Origin: Halobacillus sp. A1
GTDB lineage: Bacteria; Bacillota; Bacilli; Bacillales; Halobacillaceae
DNA: 64,000 bases
Direction of reading: 5' to 3'
Assembly: GCF_024189295.1 (NCBI RefSeq)
Contig: NZ_JAIZEN010000004.1
Coordinates: forward strand, 1-64,000
Part shown: positions 34,151-43,640 of the stretch, in pieces
How positions within the stretch are numbered: position 1 is the stretch's first letter
Layout of the letters: each line of letters starts with the position of its first letter
The notes under the pieces: model-generated
The model's input: only the letters and a program-made list of their open reading frames with translations
Told to the model about the DNA's origin: nothing
Database searches by the model: none
Made by a program: the position numbers and the translations under genes

Positions 34151-36589
34151 ATGTTCAGCGATAAAGAAGATTTCAAGCAGTCGTTTTCCGAGAAGCTCGA
34201 GACGATGTTAGGCAAAAAAGTCGAGTCAGCCACAGAAACTGATGCTTACCGGGCCTTAGGGTCGCTGCTTACCGATGAAATCAATAAGAATTGGCTGAAA
34301 ACGAATAAGCATTACCAAGAAAGCAAGGAAAAGCAAGTATATTACTTTTCTATGGAATTTCTTATTGGAAGATTACTAGGGAATAATCTATTGAACATGC
34401 AATTATTGAATACCGTGAGAAATGGATTAGATGAGTTAGGGTTTTCACTGACAGAATTAGAAGAAAAAGAAAGTGATGCTGGACTTGGAAATGGCGGACT
34501 TGGAAGACTTGCTGCTTGTTTTCTCGATTCATTAGCCTCTCTTGGATATGCGGGTCATGGGTATGGCATTCGCTATAAATACGGAATGTTCGATCAAAGG
34601 ATCATCGATGGCTACCAGGTGGAACTGCCCGATCGCTGGCTCTCAAAAGAATATGTATGGGAAGTGCGCCGTCCTGAAGAAGCAATTGAAGTCAGGTTCG
34701 GCGGAGAAGTGGAAATGGTAGAAGAAAAGTCCGGAGCGCTTACGTGCAAACATACGAATTATGAGCAAGTCCGAGCCGTACCTTATGATGTTCCGGTAGT
34801 CGGTTTCGACAATGAAACTGTGAATACACTCCGTCTCTGGTCGGCGGAAGCGTCAGAGGATGATACTTTGAAAAAAGCTTCCAAACAATCCGACTTTGAT
34901 AATTTCCTGGAGCATAAACGTTCTTTGGAAGAGATTTCCGAGTTCCTTTATCCAGATGATTCTCATGAAGAGGGGAAGCGGCTGCGACTAAAGCAGGAAT
35001 ACTTTCTCGTTTCGTCAGGTGTACAAAATGCGCTGGATAATTTCGAGAAGCTGAACCTGCCTTTGACTACTTTCCCGGATCATGCGGCATTGCATATTAA
35101 TGACACCCATCCAGCGCTTCTCATCCCTGAATTGATGCGTATATTAATGGATGAACGGGGACTAGGCTGGGAAGAAGCTTGGGACATCACGCAGGCTTCT
35201 GTGTCCTACACGAACCATACGACATTGAGTGAGGCATTGGAAACGTGGCCGGTCGGCATGGTCCGCTCGCTTCTGCCGCGCATTTTCATGATTATTGATG
35301 AAATCAATGAGCGCTTCTGCCAGACTCTTTGGGAGAGATATCCAGGTGACTTTGACCGGATCGCAAGCCTGGCCATTATAGCTGACGGGCATGTGAAAAT
35401 GGCCCATTTATCGATTGTAGGAAGCCACAGCGTCAACGGGGTGGCAAAACTGCATACCGATATTTTGAAAAAGCGTGAAATGAAAATTTTCTACGATACA
35501 TTCCCGGAGCGTTTTAATAATAAAACCAATGGAATTACCCACAGGCGATGGCTTATGCATGCAAATGAGCCGCTTTCTGCATTAATCACAGAATCTATCG
35601 GTGATCAATGGGTCCGCCAGCCTGATCGATTACAGGATTTACTGAAGTACAAAGAAGATACCTCGTTTCTGAATCAATTGAATGATATAAAGCAAGAGAA
35701 GAAAGAAGAATTAACTGCGTTCATTAAGGACTACTCAAACATTACCATCGATCCGTCCTCTATATTTGATGTTCAAATTAAAAGACTTCATGGGTATAAG
35801 CGTCAACTGCTTAATGCTCTCCATATCATGCACTTATACAATAATTTAAAAGCGAATCCAAATTTTAATATGACCCCTCGCACGTTTATATTCGGGGCGA
35901 AAGCAGCACCTAGCTATCATTTTGCTAAAAAGGTGATAAAGCTCATTCATACCATTGCATCTGTAGTCAATAATGATCCAGCTGTAAGGAACAGAATGAA
36001 AGTAGTTTTTTTAGAAAATTATTCTGTTTCTATGGCGGAACGCATCATTCCTGCTACGAACATAAGTGAGCAAATCTCGACTGCGAGTAAAGAAGCATCG
36101 GGTACGGGAAATATGAAGTTTATGATGAATGGGGCCATAACACTAGGAACGATGGATGGGGCCAATGTAGAAATCCATGACTTAGTCGGAGATGATCACA
36201 TTTACACGTTCGGCTTAAGCTCAGACGAAGTTCTGGAGTACTACAAGAATGGCTTCTATTCTTCGAGAAAAGTTTATGACGAAGATGACCGTGTGCGTCA
36301 TACGCTCGATCAGCTGATCCACTACAGTCCTTTCTCTAAGGGGGAGACTGAGTTCCAGGACATCTACGATAATTTGATTACTTACAACGATGAATTTTTT
36401 GTATTGAAAGATTTCGCCAGCTATATCGATACACAAGCTAAAATCAGTGAAGATTATTTGGATACGAGGCTTTGGAATGAGAAAAGTCTAGTCAATATCG
36501 CACGTTCAGGGAAATTTTCAAGTGATCGCACGATCCAAGAATATGCCTCTGAAATATGGAAGATCGAACCATCTGGCATACTGAAATAA
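34151..36589 (+). CDS. glgP: Glycogen phosphorylase GlgP
   Basis: An 812-residue GT35 phosphorylase that releases glucose-1-phosphate from glycogen. The pyridoxal-phosphate lysine is in S-K-E-A-S-G-T-G-N-M-K-F near residue 655; D-A-G-L-G-N-G-G-L-G-R-L-A, I-N-D-T-H-P-A and I-K-R-L-H-G-Y-K-R-Q are also present. I start at ATG 34151, behind GGGAGGA (34138-34144), not at the ATG 34136 that precedes that site. Cotranscribed with glgA and the GH13 gene downstream. Confidence 0.95.
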   Translation: MFSDKEDFKQSFSEKLETMLGKKVESATETDAYRALGSLLTDEINKNWLKTNKHYQESKEKQVYYFSMEFLIGRLLGNNLLNMQLLNTVRNGLDELGFSLTELEEKESDAGLGNGGLGRLAACFLDSLASLGYAGHGYGIRYKYGMFDQRIIDGYQVELPDRWLSKEYVWEVRRPEEAIEVRFGGEVEMVEEKSGALTCKHTNYEQVRAVPYDVPVVGFDNETVNTLRLWSAEASEDDTLKKASKQSDFDNFLEHKRSLEEISEFLYPDDSHEEGKRLRLKQEYFLVSSGVQNALDNFEKLNLPLTTFPDHAALHINDTHPALLIPELMRILMDERGLGWEEAWDITQASVSYTNHTTLSEALETWPVGMVRSLLPRIFMIIDEINERFCQTLWERYPGDFDRIASLAIIADGHVKMAHLSIVGSHSVNGVAKLHTDILKKREMKIFYDTFPERFNNKTNGITHRRWLMHANEPLSALITESIGDQWVRQPDRLQDLLKYKEDTSFLNQLNDIKQEKKEELTAFIKDYSNITIDPSSIFDVQIKRLHGYKRQLLNALHIMHLYNNLKANPNFNMTPRTFIFGAKAAPSYHFAKKVIKLIHTIASVVNNDPAVRNRMKVVFLENYSVSMAERIIPATNISEQISTASKEASGTGNMKFMMNGAITLGTMDGANVEIHDLVGDDHIYTFGLSSDEVLEYYKNGFYSSRKVYDEDDRVRHTLDQLIHYSPFSKGETEFQDIYDNLITYNDEFFVLKDFASYIDTQAKISEDYLDTRLWNEKSLVNIARSGKFSSDRTIQEYASEIWKIEPSGILK

Positions 36590-36610
36590 TTGGTCGAAGG
36601 AGGACTTCTT

Positions 36611-38530
36611 GTGAGACAACAGGATATTTTTCATAACAGCTTTGAATTGAAATATAGAGAACCTTTTGGAGCAGCTCCAAAAGGTTCCAACGTTACATTA
36701 ACGATCGATGTACACAACCGCCATAATGTGTCACGCGTCGTTCTTCATTACATTCATGATAAGTCAGATGAAAAGTTTACGTTAGATATGGATTTATATA
36801 GTGAAGAGCATCATTACAATTCATTTGAAACTACGCTTGAAATGCCTGAGAAGCCTCAGTTGGTCTGGTATTATTTCGAAGTGATCACAGAAAGTGAAAC
36901 CCTCTTTTATGGCCGGATCAATATTGAGGAAAGTGGAGAAGGGGTCGTGTATAATCAAGTTCCTCCTTCCTGGCAAATCACCGTATATGATCCGAGCTAC
37001 GATACCCCGAAATGGTGGAAACATGCGACTATGTATCAAATTTTTCCTGACCGTTTTTATGCAGATGGAGAGATCGACCCTAGTAAAGCTCCTAAAACGA
37101 GTTTGATGCATTCCCATTGGGAAAACGATCCGTACTACATCCGCAATGAAGAAGGCGGCGTTGTAAGGTGGGATTTTTTCGGCGGAAATTTGCAAGGGAT
37201 CATTAAAAAATTAGATTATATTAAGAAACTCGGTATTACTGTAATTTATTTGAACCCTATATTTGAAGCGGAAAGCAATCACCGTTATGACACGGGAGAT
37301 TACCATAAAATCGATCAGCTGCTGGGTACAAAAGAAGATTTTGAAGAGTTGATTAAGGAAGCGGAAAAGCGTGGAATGGAAATTATGCTCGACGGAGTAT
37401 TCAGTCACACGGGAAGTAATAGTAAATATTTCAATCAGAGAAATGAATACAACACGCTTGGAGCTTACCAATCTAAGGATTCGTTTTATTATCCCTGGTA
37501 TAAGTTTCATAAATTCCCAGACGAATATGATGCTTGGTGGGGCGTTGGGACGCTGCCTACGTTAAATAAAGAAAATAAAAGCTATCAGCATTTCCTCATC
37601 CATGATGAAGATAGTGTCATCAAAACCTGGCAGAAGTCAGGGTTGAAGCATTGGCGTCTTGATGTGGCGGATGAACTGACAGATGACTTGATTAAACAAA
37701 TTTATCAACAACTGAAAAAAGAAGATAAATCAAGTGTCCTGCTGGGAGAAGTTTGGGAAGACGCTTCAAATAAGTCGGCTTACGGTCAACGCCGGGATTA
37801 TTTTCTAGGGGGCGTTCTTGACTCCGTTATGAATTATCCTCTTCGGGATCTGATGCTAAGCTTTATAAAAGGAGAGGTGGATGCCGTTTATCTCAACCGT
37901 CGCCTGCTGACGCTGAATGAACATTATCCTAACCCTTACTTTTTTGCGTTGATGAATATGCTTTCGAGTCATGATGTCGAGAGGATTAAAACGATGTTGG
38001 AAGAGTTTTTGCCAGATCACCTTTCTCGCGAGCAGCTCGATGGTATCGTTCAGGCTCAGGTTAAAGCACTAAGTTTATGGATGTATGCCTTTCCGGGGGT
38101 TCCTTCTCTCTATTATGGAGATGAGGCTGGACTGACCGGTGGTGACGATCCTGATAACCGCAAACCCTATCCTTGGGGAAGGGAAGAGGAAGATCTCCTT
38201 TCCTGGTATCAGTCGATTGGAACGTGGCGTAATGAACACCAGGCGCTTCGTACGGGAACCTGGATGCCTCATGCGTTACATGGTGATGTGTTTGCTTTTG
38301 AACGCTGGACAGAGAATGGGCTTGATCATTTTGGTGATGAGGCCAACGATGAGAACTTGATTTTTCTTATGAACCGTAACATCCAAGAAGCAATTGAAGT
38401 GACTATCCCTGTACGTAAAGGAAAGTGGCAGCACATCGATAATAAGAGACGGATTTTTAAAGCTCAAAATGAAGAACTCAATATTAAAATAAATCCTTCT
38501 GAATGCATGCTGTTAAGGCATATGCATTAG
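36611..38530 (+). CDS. GH13 alpha-glycosidase (neopullulanase/cyclomaltodextrinase type)
   Basis: A 639-residue cytoplasmic amylase-family enzyme without signal peptide. An N-terminal beta domain (about 1-125, CBM34-like) precedes the barrel: D-G-V-F-S-H (region I), W-R-L-D-V-A-D-E (nucleophile Asp), G-E-V-W-E (acid Glu), S-S-H-D-V-E-R (region IV). A C-terminal beta domain closes it. It probably trims limit dextrins left by GlgP or takes up maltodextrins; debranching versus maltogenic activity cannot be settled. GTG 36611 start after GAAGGAGGA. Last gene of the glycogen transcript. Confidence 0.88.
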   Translation: MRQQDIFHNSFELKYREPFGAAPKGSNVTLTIDVHNRHNVSRVVLHYIHDKSDEKFTLDMDLYSEEHHYNSFETTLEMPEKPQLVWYYFEVITESETLFYGRINIEESGEGVVYNQVPPSWQITVYDPSYDTPKWWKHATMYQIFPDRFYADGEIDPSKAPKTSLMHSHWENDPYYIRNEEGGVVRWDFFGGNLQGIIKKLDYIKKLGITVIYLNPIFEAESNHRYDTGDYHKIDQLLGTKEDFEELIKEAEKRGMEIMLDGVFSHTGSNSKYFNQRNEYNTLGAYQSKDSFYYPWYKFHKFPDEYDAWWGVGTLPTLNKENKSYQHFLIHDEDSVIKTWQKSGLKHWRLDVADELTDDLIKQIYQQLKKEDKSSVLLGEVWEDASNKSAYGQRRDYFLGGVLDSVMNYPLRDLMLSFIKGEVDAVYLNRRLLTLNEHYPNPYFFALMNMLSSHDVERIKTMLEEFLPDHLSREQLDGIVQAQVKALSLWMYAFPGVPSLYYGDEAGLTGGDDPDNRKPYPWGREEEDLLSWYQSIGTWRNEHQALRTGTWMPHALHGDVFAFERWTENGLDHFGDEANDENLIFLMNRNIQEAIEVTIPVRKGKWQHIDNKRRIFKAQNEELNIKINPSECMLLRHMH

Positions 38531-38536
38531 GACAAA

Positions 38537-38573
38537 AAAGGTCAGCTCCAGAAAGTAGGAGCTGACCTTTTTT
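38537..38573. terminator. Bidirectional terminator between GH13 gene and iadA
   Basis: Perfect 13-bp stem (38537-38549 with 38558-38570), T run on plus and A run upstream; the convergent iadA ends at 38573. Confidence 0.92.
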
Positions 38574-39745
38574 TATTCGAATGTTCCTTTAACTACGACT
38601 TCGCCTTTCTCCACCATGACTTGGCCCAAAGCGATGACTGTATCAATGGCTAATGTCTTCTCATCGAACAGGATGGCATCGGCATCCTGTTTTTCTTTGA
38701 GTGTTCCTTTCGACGAGAGTCCTAAGATACGCGCCGGGTTTTCTGTTACGACTTGCAAAGCCTTGTCTAACGGCACATTTTGCTCTTGAACCGCATCCTT
38801 GAACGCTTCGTACAGGGAGAGGACTCGTCCCACTTTTAATCCGATGAGCTCTCCTCTTTCGTTGAAATCAGGTAAGCTGCCCTGGGCATCTGAAGTGAAA
38901 GTGATTTGCTCAACGGGGACGCCTGCATCCAGCATTTCTCTTAATGCTTGGCTGCTTTTTACTTCTCCATCTTCCAAAAACTTAGGAATGGTACTCGTCG
39001 TAAAATCAACGTATCCACCGTTTTTTGCATAACGAATGCCGGCTTCAAAAAGACTGCGGCTTCGGTTTACATGAGTGGGATAAAATTGGCTGATCGGTAT
39101 GTCCGTACTTTCCACCACTTTTTCAATGAGAGAAAGGTGCTCAGGACTATCTCCTAAATGAATGTTGACGACCCCTTTTTTGCCAGACAACATCCCTCCT
39201 ATTCGTGCCTGTGAGGCAAGACGGGCAAGTTCCTCAACTGTAGGCTGGGAAGAACGGTGGTCGGCGATCGCTATTTCACCAGCACCAATAATAAGGTCGA
39301 TGAGCATGAGATCGTCTTCAATTTTACCTGTTAATGTGTGTACCGGAATTTGGTATGAGCCTGTGTGAGCATAACAGGAGATGCCTTCTTCTCTAAGTGC
39401 ACGGGCTTTAGCAATCAGGTTCGTCATTGTGCGGGTCGTTCCATCGGTACCAATGACACCGACAATAGTCGTAACCCCGCTGCGAGTCGCGTCCGTTAGT
39501 GTGAGCTCAGGGGTACGGGTCCGATAACTTCCCTCACCGCCGCCTCCTGTTATATGCACATGTCCATCGATAAAGCCGGGTGTCATGATTTTCCCTCTTC
39601 CATCGATGACTTTTATCCAATCCCAATCACTTGGGAGTTCTATTTGGTCGCTGATTTTGGCAATCCGCTGATCAGCCAGGAGTACATCCTTCACGCCTGA
39701 ATAATGTGGATTGTATACTGTAGTGTTTTTAATCAATGTCAGCAT
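38573..39745 (-). CDS. iadA: Beta-aspartyl (isoaspartyl) dipeptidase IadA
   Basis: A 390-residue amidohydrolase (M38) that hydrolyses isoaspartyl dipeptides formed in damaged proteins. The binuclear metal site is marked by G-F-I-D-G-H-V-H-I-T-G-G-G-G-E-G, and the substrate loop by Y-R-T-R-T-P-E. Later T-S-D-A-Q-G-S carries the catalytic Asp. Start ATG behind GGAGGCAG, 18 bases after the transporter gene, so both are read from the sigma-54 promoter at 41291-41308. Confidence 0.93.
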   Translation of the reverse strand: MLTLIKNTTVYNPHYSGVKDVLLADQRIAKISDQIELPSDWDWIKVIDGRGKIMTPGFIDGHVHITGGGGEGSYRTRTPELTLTDATRSGVTTIVGVIGTDGTTRTMTNLIAKARALREEGISCYAHTGSYQIPVHTLTGKIEDDLMLIDLIIGAGEIAIADHRSSQPTVEELARLASQARIGGMLSGKKGVVNIHLGDSPEHLSLIEKVVESTDIPISQFYPTHVNRSRSLFEAGIRYAKNGGYVDFTTSTIPKFLEDGEVKSSQALREMLDAGVPVEQITFTSDAQGSLPDFNERGELIGLKVGRVLSLYEAFKDAVQEQNVPLDKALQVVTENPARILGLSSKGTLKEKQDADAILFDEKTLAIDTVIALGQVMVEKGEVVVKGTFE

Positions 39746-39763
39746 GATCGCTGCCTCCTATCG

Positions 39764-41254
39764 TTAGTTGAAATTAATGAGCGCAGCCAGAATGATGAAA
39801 AAGGAAGCTAAGCCGAATAAGATCAGTTGGAATTTAATGATAAACTTGAACCATAATCCCCAATCTAAACGTGCTGCGCCAAGTGTACCCATCAGTGCGG
39901 CAGATGTCGGTACAATAATGTTCGTCAGTCCATCTCCTAGTTGAAAGGCCAGTACGGCTACTTGACGGCTGACCCCTGCAATATCGGCTAGTGGCGCCAT
40001 AAGAGGCATCGTCAGTGCAGCCTGTCCAGATCCTGAAACTACAAAGAAGTTGAAGACCGATTGGAATAAGAACATGAACCATGCGGCAATGACTTCAGGT
40101 ACACCTTCAAACAATTGACCCGCTGAGTGCAAGATCGTATTCAATACGGAAGCTGATGCTGGATCGTCACCTCCAAGAATAATGATGATCCCCTGCGCCA
40201 TACCTACGACTAATGCGGCTGGAAGGAGGTCCTTGGCCCCATCTGCGAAACCTTCTGCAATATCATTCACTCTCATATTATTCAATTTAAAAATGACACC
40301 GATGATACCTGCTACCAAACCGATTGTGAAAAATTGGCTGGCGATTTCCGGAATGAAATAGGCATTTTCAATAACACCCCAGATAATCCAAGCTACTCCG
40401 GCTGCTACGGTAAGAATGACCAGCAGGTGTCCTGTGGTGAAATTCACTTTAATATCTTTTTGTTCAAAATCATCGCGGAAATACTGGTCTGAATCATAAG
40501 CTAGTGAACGTGTCGGATCTTTTCGAACACGACTGGCATATTTCCACGTATAAAAAGTTCCAACAGCTGTGAACACAAGCCACATGACCATACGGAAAGG
40601 TGAACCGGAAAGCACTGGAACGTCAGCGACTCCCTGAGCGATCGCTACACCGAAAGGGTTCATCCATGATGTGGCAAAACCGATCTGTGTCGCAACATAA
40701 GTGATCATGATGCCTGTTATGGCGTCGTAACCAAGGGCAATGACGAGTGGCACAAGAATCATAGCAAAAGCAATCGCTTCTTCGCCCATTCCGAAGACAG
40801 CCCCGCCTAAAGAGAACAGGAAGAACATTATGGGGATTATGAGCACTTCTTTTCCTTTTGTCCGATCTATAACGGATAGAATTCCTTCTTCAATCGCTCT
40901 TGTTCTCATAATGATACCAAAAGCTCCGCCGATGATTATAATGAAAGCCACAACTCCGACGGCAGAACCCCATTTATCACCGCTCACTAACCCTTCAAAC
41001 ACGTAGTTGAGCAGTCCGGCTCCGCCGCCTCCTTCGAACAAGGTGGTGCCGCTGCTTTCTCCTTCTTCAGTCGAGTAACTTTCGGGAACAAGTACGGTGC
41101 GGGTTTCTTCTGATCCAGAGTTGTCGTAAGTGACATCTTCTGTTTCAAACACCCCTGCTGGAACTAAATACGTAAGCAGTGCAGCAAATAAGACAACGCA
41201 AAAAATGATGACATACGTATGTGGCATTTGAATGGCTTTTTTCTTCTTCTTCAT
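39764..41254 (-). CDS. YfcC/DcuC-type membrane transporter
   Basis: A 496-residue carrier with about 11-12 transmembrane segments, of the YfcC family in the C4-dicarboxylate anaerobic carrier group (Pfam DcuC). After a basic N-terminus (M-K-K-K-K-K), helix 1 ends in Y-L-V-P-A-G-V-F, a conserved family motif; G-M-G-E-E-A-I-A-F and the re-entrant-like S-G-S-G-Q-A-A-L and F-Q-L-G-D-G-L-T-N are further signatures. Family substrates include amino acids, dipeptides or dicarboxylates. Being in one transcript with iadA, it probably imports or exports the dipeptides or aspartate handled there (inference). ATG after AAGGAGG. Confidence 0.85.
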   Translation of the reverse strand: MKKKKKAIQMPHTYVIIFCVVLFAALLTYLVPAGVFETEDVTYDNSGSEETRTVLVPESYSTEEGESSGTTLFEGGGGAGLLNYVFEGLVSGDKWGSAVGVVAFIIIIGGAFGIIMRTRAIEEGILSVIDRTKGKEVLIIPIMFFLFSLGGAVFGMGEEAIAFAMILVPLVIALGYDAITGIMITYVATQIGFATSWMNPFGVAIAQGVADVPVLSGSPFRMVMWLVFTAVGTFYTWKYASRVRKDPTRSLAYDSDQYFRDDFEQKDIKVNFTTGHLLVILTVAAGVAWIIWGVIENAYFIPEIASQFFTIGLVAGIIGVIFKLNNMRVNDIAEGFADGAKDLLPAALVVGMAQGIIIILGGDDPASASVLNTILHSAGQLFEGVPEVIAAWFMFLFQSVFNFFVVSGSGQAALTMPLMAPLADIAGVSRQVAVLAFQLGDGLTNIIVPTSAALMGTLGAARLDWGLWFKFIIKFQLILFGLASFFIILAALINFN

Positions 41255-41290
41255 GTATTTTCCTCCTTATTTTTCTCCTCACTATTACAC

Positions 41291-41308
41291 ATGCAAAAAC
41301 CATGCCAA
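41291..41308 (-). promoter_or_regulatory. Sigma-54 (-24/-12) promoter of yfcC-type gene and iadA
   Basis: Minus-strand reading TTGGCATGGTTTTTGCAT fits the sigma-54 consensus TGGCAY-N5-TTGCW exactly, with the invariant GG and GC dinucleotides 10 bases apart. It is about 37 bases before the transporter start codon, and the divergent gene encodes a sigma-54 activator. rpoN lies 4.5 kb away. Confidence 0.92.
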
Positions 41309-41401
41309 CAATATTTTCTGAATATTTCAAGTTTTAATGGGTTTACGGGTTATTATTGGTTTTATTAGGGTGGTATAATAGAAACCAGAAAGGGTGTCTT
41401 T

Positions 41402-43411
41402 ATGGATAATCATTTGACTCTATTAGCAGGAACTCCAGAAACAAGAGCTACACTGCATCAGCAGCTGGACGAAATTTTTGGTGAGTTTATTAAGATTGAT
41501 AGTTATTCGGTAGATGAATCTCTACCGGATCTAATAGAAAAAGATTTGATCATTTTCTCCTCCCATTTAATAGAGCAGGAAGCAGCTCATGTCATTGGTG
41601 AACGCTGCACGTCGATTACTGCCCGCAGAACCATCAACTATCAACATATTGATCGATTGTTCGAGCTTCGTGATAACACCACGGTACTCTGTGTCAATGA
41701 TACCCCTGAAATGACAATAGAGACGATAGATACATTGGAAAAAATCGGGATGAACCACTTGGATTATAAGCCCTATAACGGCCGCTCATTCAGTGAAGAA
41801 ATCGATACCGCCATTACACCCGGCGAAGTACCGTTCATCCCTAAGAGAATTGAAAAGGTTGTCGATATCGGAGTCAGACTGATCGATATTACCACCTTAA
41901 TCGAGATACTGGATCATTTTCAATTGAAGCGTAAACTGGGCGGCATCATTTCAAGCCGTTATACAAGTAAGATCATTGAGTTAAGTAAGAAAATTTCTGA
42001 AATGAACCAACAGACGCAAACGTTGAACGAACACCTAAAGCAAGTGGTGGATGGCGTCAATGATGGAATTATGGCGATAGACATAGAAGGGAAGGTTACG
42101 GTGTTCAATCCATTCATGGAAGAATATACGGGACTATCTGCTTCTCATGCTATAGGAAAGACTCTTCCGCAGCTATTCAAACAGCATGATCTGCTGCAGT
42201 TTTTGTCGCAGCCTCAAGAGGAAGGGCGCTACTTTACCATTAATACGTATAACGTTATGGTATACCGTTTTGATTGGGAAGGTAGTGACAGTGTACTGCT
42301 TATTTTCAAAAACACCGACGAGACGATTACGATGGAGAGGGCGGCGAGGAAACAGCTCACGAAAACCGGGTATATCGCCAAGTACCACTTTCAAGATATT
42401 ATTGGGGAAAGTGAGGCGCTTGAAAAAACAAAAGAAATTGCCAAGAAGTTGGCCCGCTCTGAACTACCTGTCCTCATTCAGGGAGAAAGCGGCACGGGAA
42501 AGGAATTGTTTGCAAGCGCCATTCATAACCATTCTGGTCAACAACTTGATCCGTTTTTAGCTGTCAATTGCAGTGCTCTCCCTGAAGAACTGCTGGAAAG
42601 CGAACTATTTGGTTACGAAGAGGGATCATTTACCGGAGCGAAGCGAGGCGGAAAAAAGGGAATCTTTGAGCAGGCTGATGGAGGTACAATCTTTCTGGAT
42701 GAAATTGGAGATATCAGTCTCAAGCTGCAGGCACGTTTACTCCGAGTCATTCAAGAAATGGAAATCAGAAAAATCGGCGGCAATAAGAACATTCCGATTC
42801 AAGTGCGCGTGATCGCAGCTACAAACAAAGACCTTCTCCGCCTCATTGAAGAAGGGAAGTTCCGCGAAGATTTATATCATCGTCTTAAAGTCTTATTTCT
42901 GCAAATTCCTTCATTAAGAAAAAGAAAGGCAGACGTTCCGAGGCTTGTTCACCAGTTTCTCATTGAAAACGGCTGTCCTGACCATAAGATAAGTCCCTCC
43001 TTAATGAACACATTGAAAGACTGTGAATGGTACGGAAATATACGAGAGTTGAAGAATACGATCTCCTATTTGATTACTGTAGGAGAAGGCACAGTAATTA
43101 CGGAAAGAGATTTACCGAACGACGGATTTTTTCAAAGTAATTTGTCATATGAGGCAGACGCACAACCAAGTATGCTAGATCGGCAGAAATTCATTCACGT
43201 ATTAGCTATCATCCTTGAGCTTAATGAGTCCTATGTTAGTGCCAGCCGCAGTAAAATAAGTGAACGAAGTCAGAAGTCTGATTTTCCGCTCTCTGTTCAG
43301 CAAATCAGAAAGATATTAAAAGATCTCGAAGAGCGCGGGTATGTAAGGGTGAAGCGGGGAAGAGGTGGTACGGAAATAACGGAGCAAGGCAGATCTTTTC
43401 TAAAATGTTAA
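41402..43411 (+). CDS. Sigma-54-dependent transcriptional activator with PrpR-N-like and PAS domains
   Basis: A 669-residue enhancer-binding protein. Residues about 1-190 look like a PrpR-N-type ligand domain; a coiled linker leads to a PAS domain (about 215-320, V-V-D-G-V-N-D-G-I-M-A-I-D). The AAA+ domain has Walker A G361-E-S-G-T-G-K-E, the sigma-54 contact loop G408-S-F-T-G-A413 (a variant of GAFTGA), G-G-T-I-F-L-D-E-I-G-D and Y-H-R-L-K-V-L. The C-terminus is unusual: instead of a Fis helix-turn-helix it carries what looks like a winged helix (V-Q-Q-I-R-K-I-L-K-D-L-E-E-R-G-Y-V, then a R-G-R-G-G-T-E wing). It is divergent from the sigma-54 promoter and is surely its activator. A TATAAT (41374-41379) serves its own gene. 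Confidence 0.9.
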   Translation: MDNHLTLLAGTPETRATLHQQLDEIFGEFIKIDSYSVDESLPDLIEKDLIIFSSHLIEQEAAHVIGERCTSITARRTINYQHIDRLFELRDNTTVLCVNDTPEMTIETIDTLEKIGMNHLDYKPYNGRSFSEEIDTAITPGEVPFIPKRIEKVVDIGVRLIDITTLIEILDHFQLKRKLGGIISSRYTSKIIELSKKISEMNQQTQTLNEHLKQVVDGVNDGIMAIDIEGKVTVFNPFMEEYTGLSASHAIGKTLPQLFKQHDLLQFLSQPQEEGRYFTINTYNVMVYRFDWEGSDSVLLIFKNTDETITMERAARKQLTKTGYIAKYHFQDIIGESEALEKTKEIAKKLARSELPVLIQGESGTGKELFASAIHNHSGQQLDPFLAVNCSALPEELLESELFGYEEGSFTGAKRGGKKGIFEQADGGTIFLDEIGDISLKLQARLLRVIQEMEIRKIGGNKNIPIQVRVIAATNKDLLRLIEEGKFREDLYHRLKVLFLQIPSLRKRKADVPRLVHQFLIENGCPDHKISPSLMNTLKDCEWYGNIRELKNTISYLITVGEGTVITERDLPNDGFFQSNLSYEADAQPSMLDRQKFIHVLAIILELNESYVSASRSKISERSQKSDFPLSVQQIRKILKDLEERGYVRVKRGRGGTEITEQGRSFLKC

Positions 43412-43509
43412 ATGCCGTTGTTGATTTTCATAAGATAGTTATTCAACAATATGGAGGGATTGAGGAAGGTTTGATTTCTTGGTAACCAGGGTTCGTTGCC
43501 AGGTTGACA

Positions 43510-43640
43510 GTCAGGGGTGGTTGGGGAGCTACTCGCTTTCCTGTATCTCCTCCAGCTCAGTCCAGTACATACGCCGCTGAACGAAGCGCTTCCGCTATTA
43601 CAAAGGGAGTCTCGCAACTTCCAAACCACACCATTCGATA
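43510..43640. repeat. Degenerate interspersed repeat, copy 6
   Basis: GGGTGGTTGGGGAG...CTCGCTTTCC on the left and GGGAGTCTCGCAACTTCCAAACCACACC-like sequence on the right resemble copy 8 (49085-49305) with decayed pairing. The remainder of 43412-43984 shows no gene. Confidence 0.55.
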
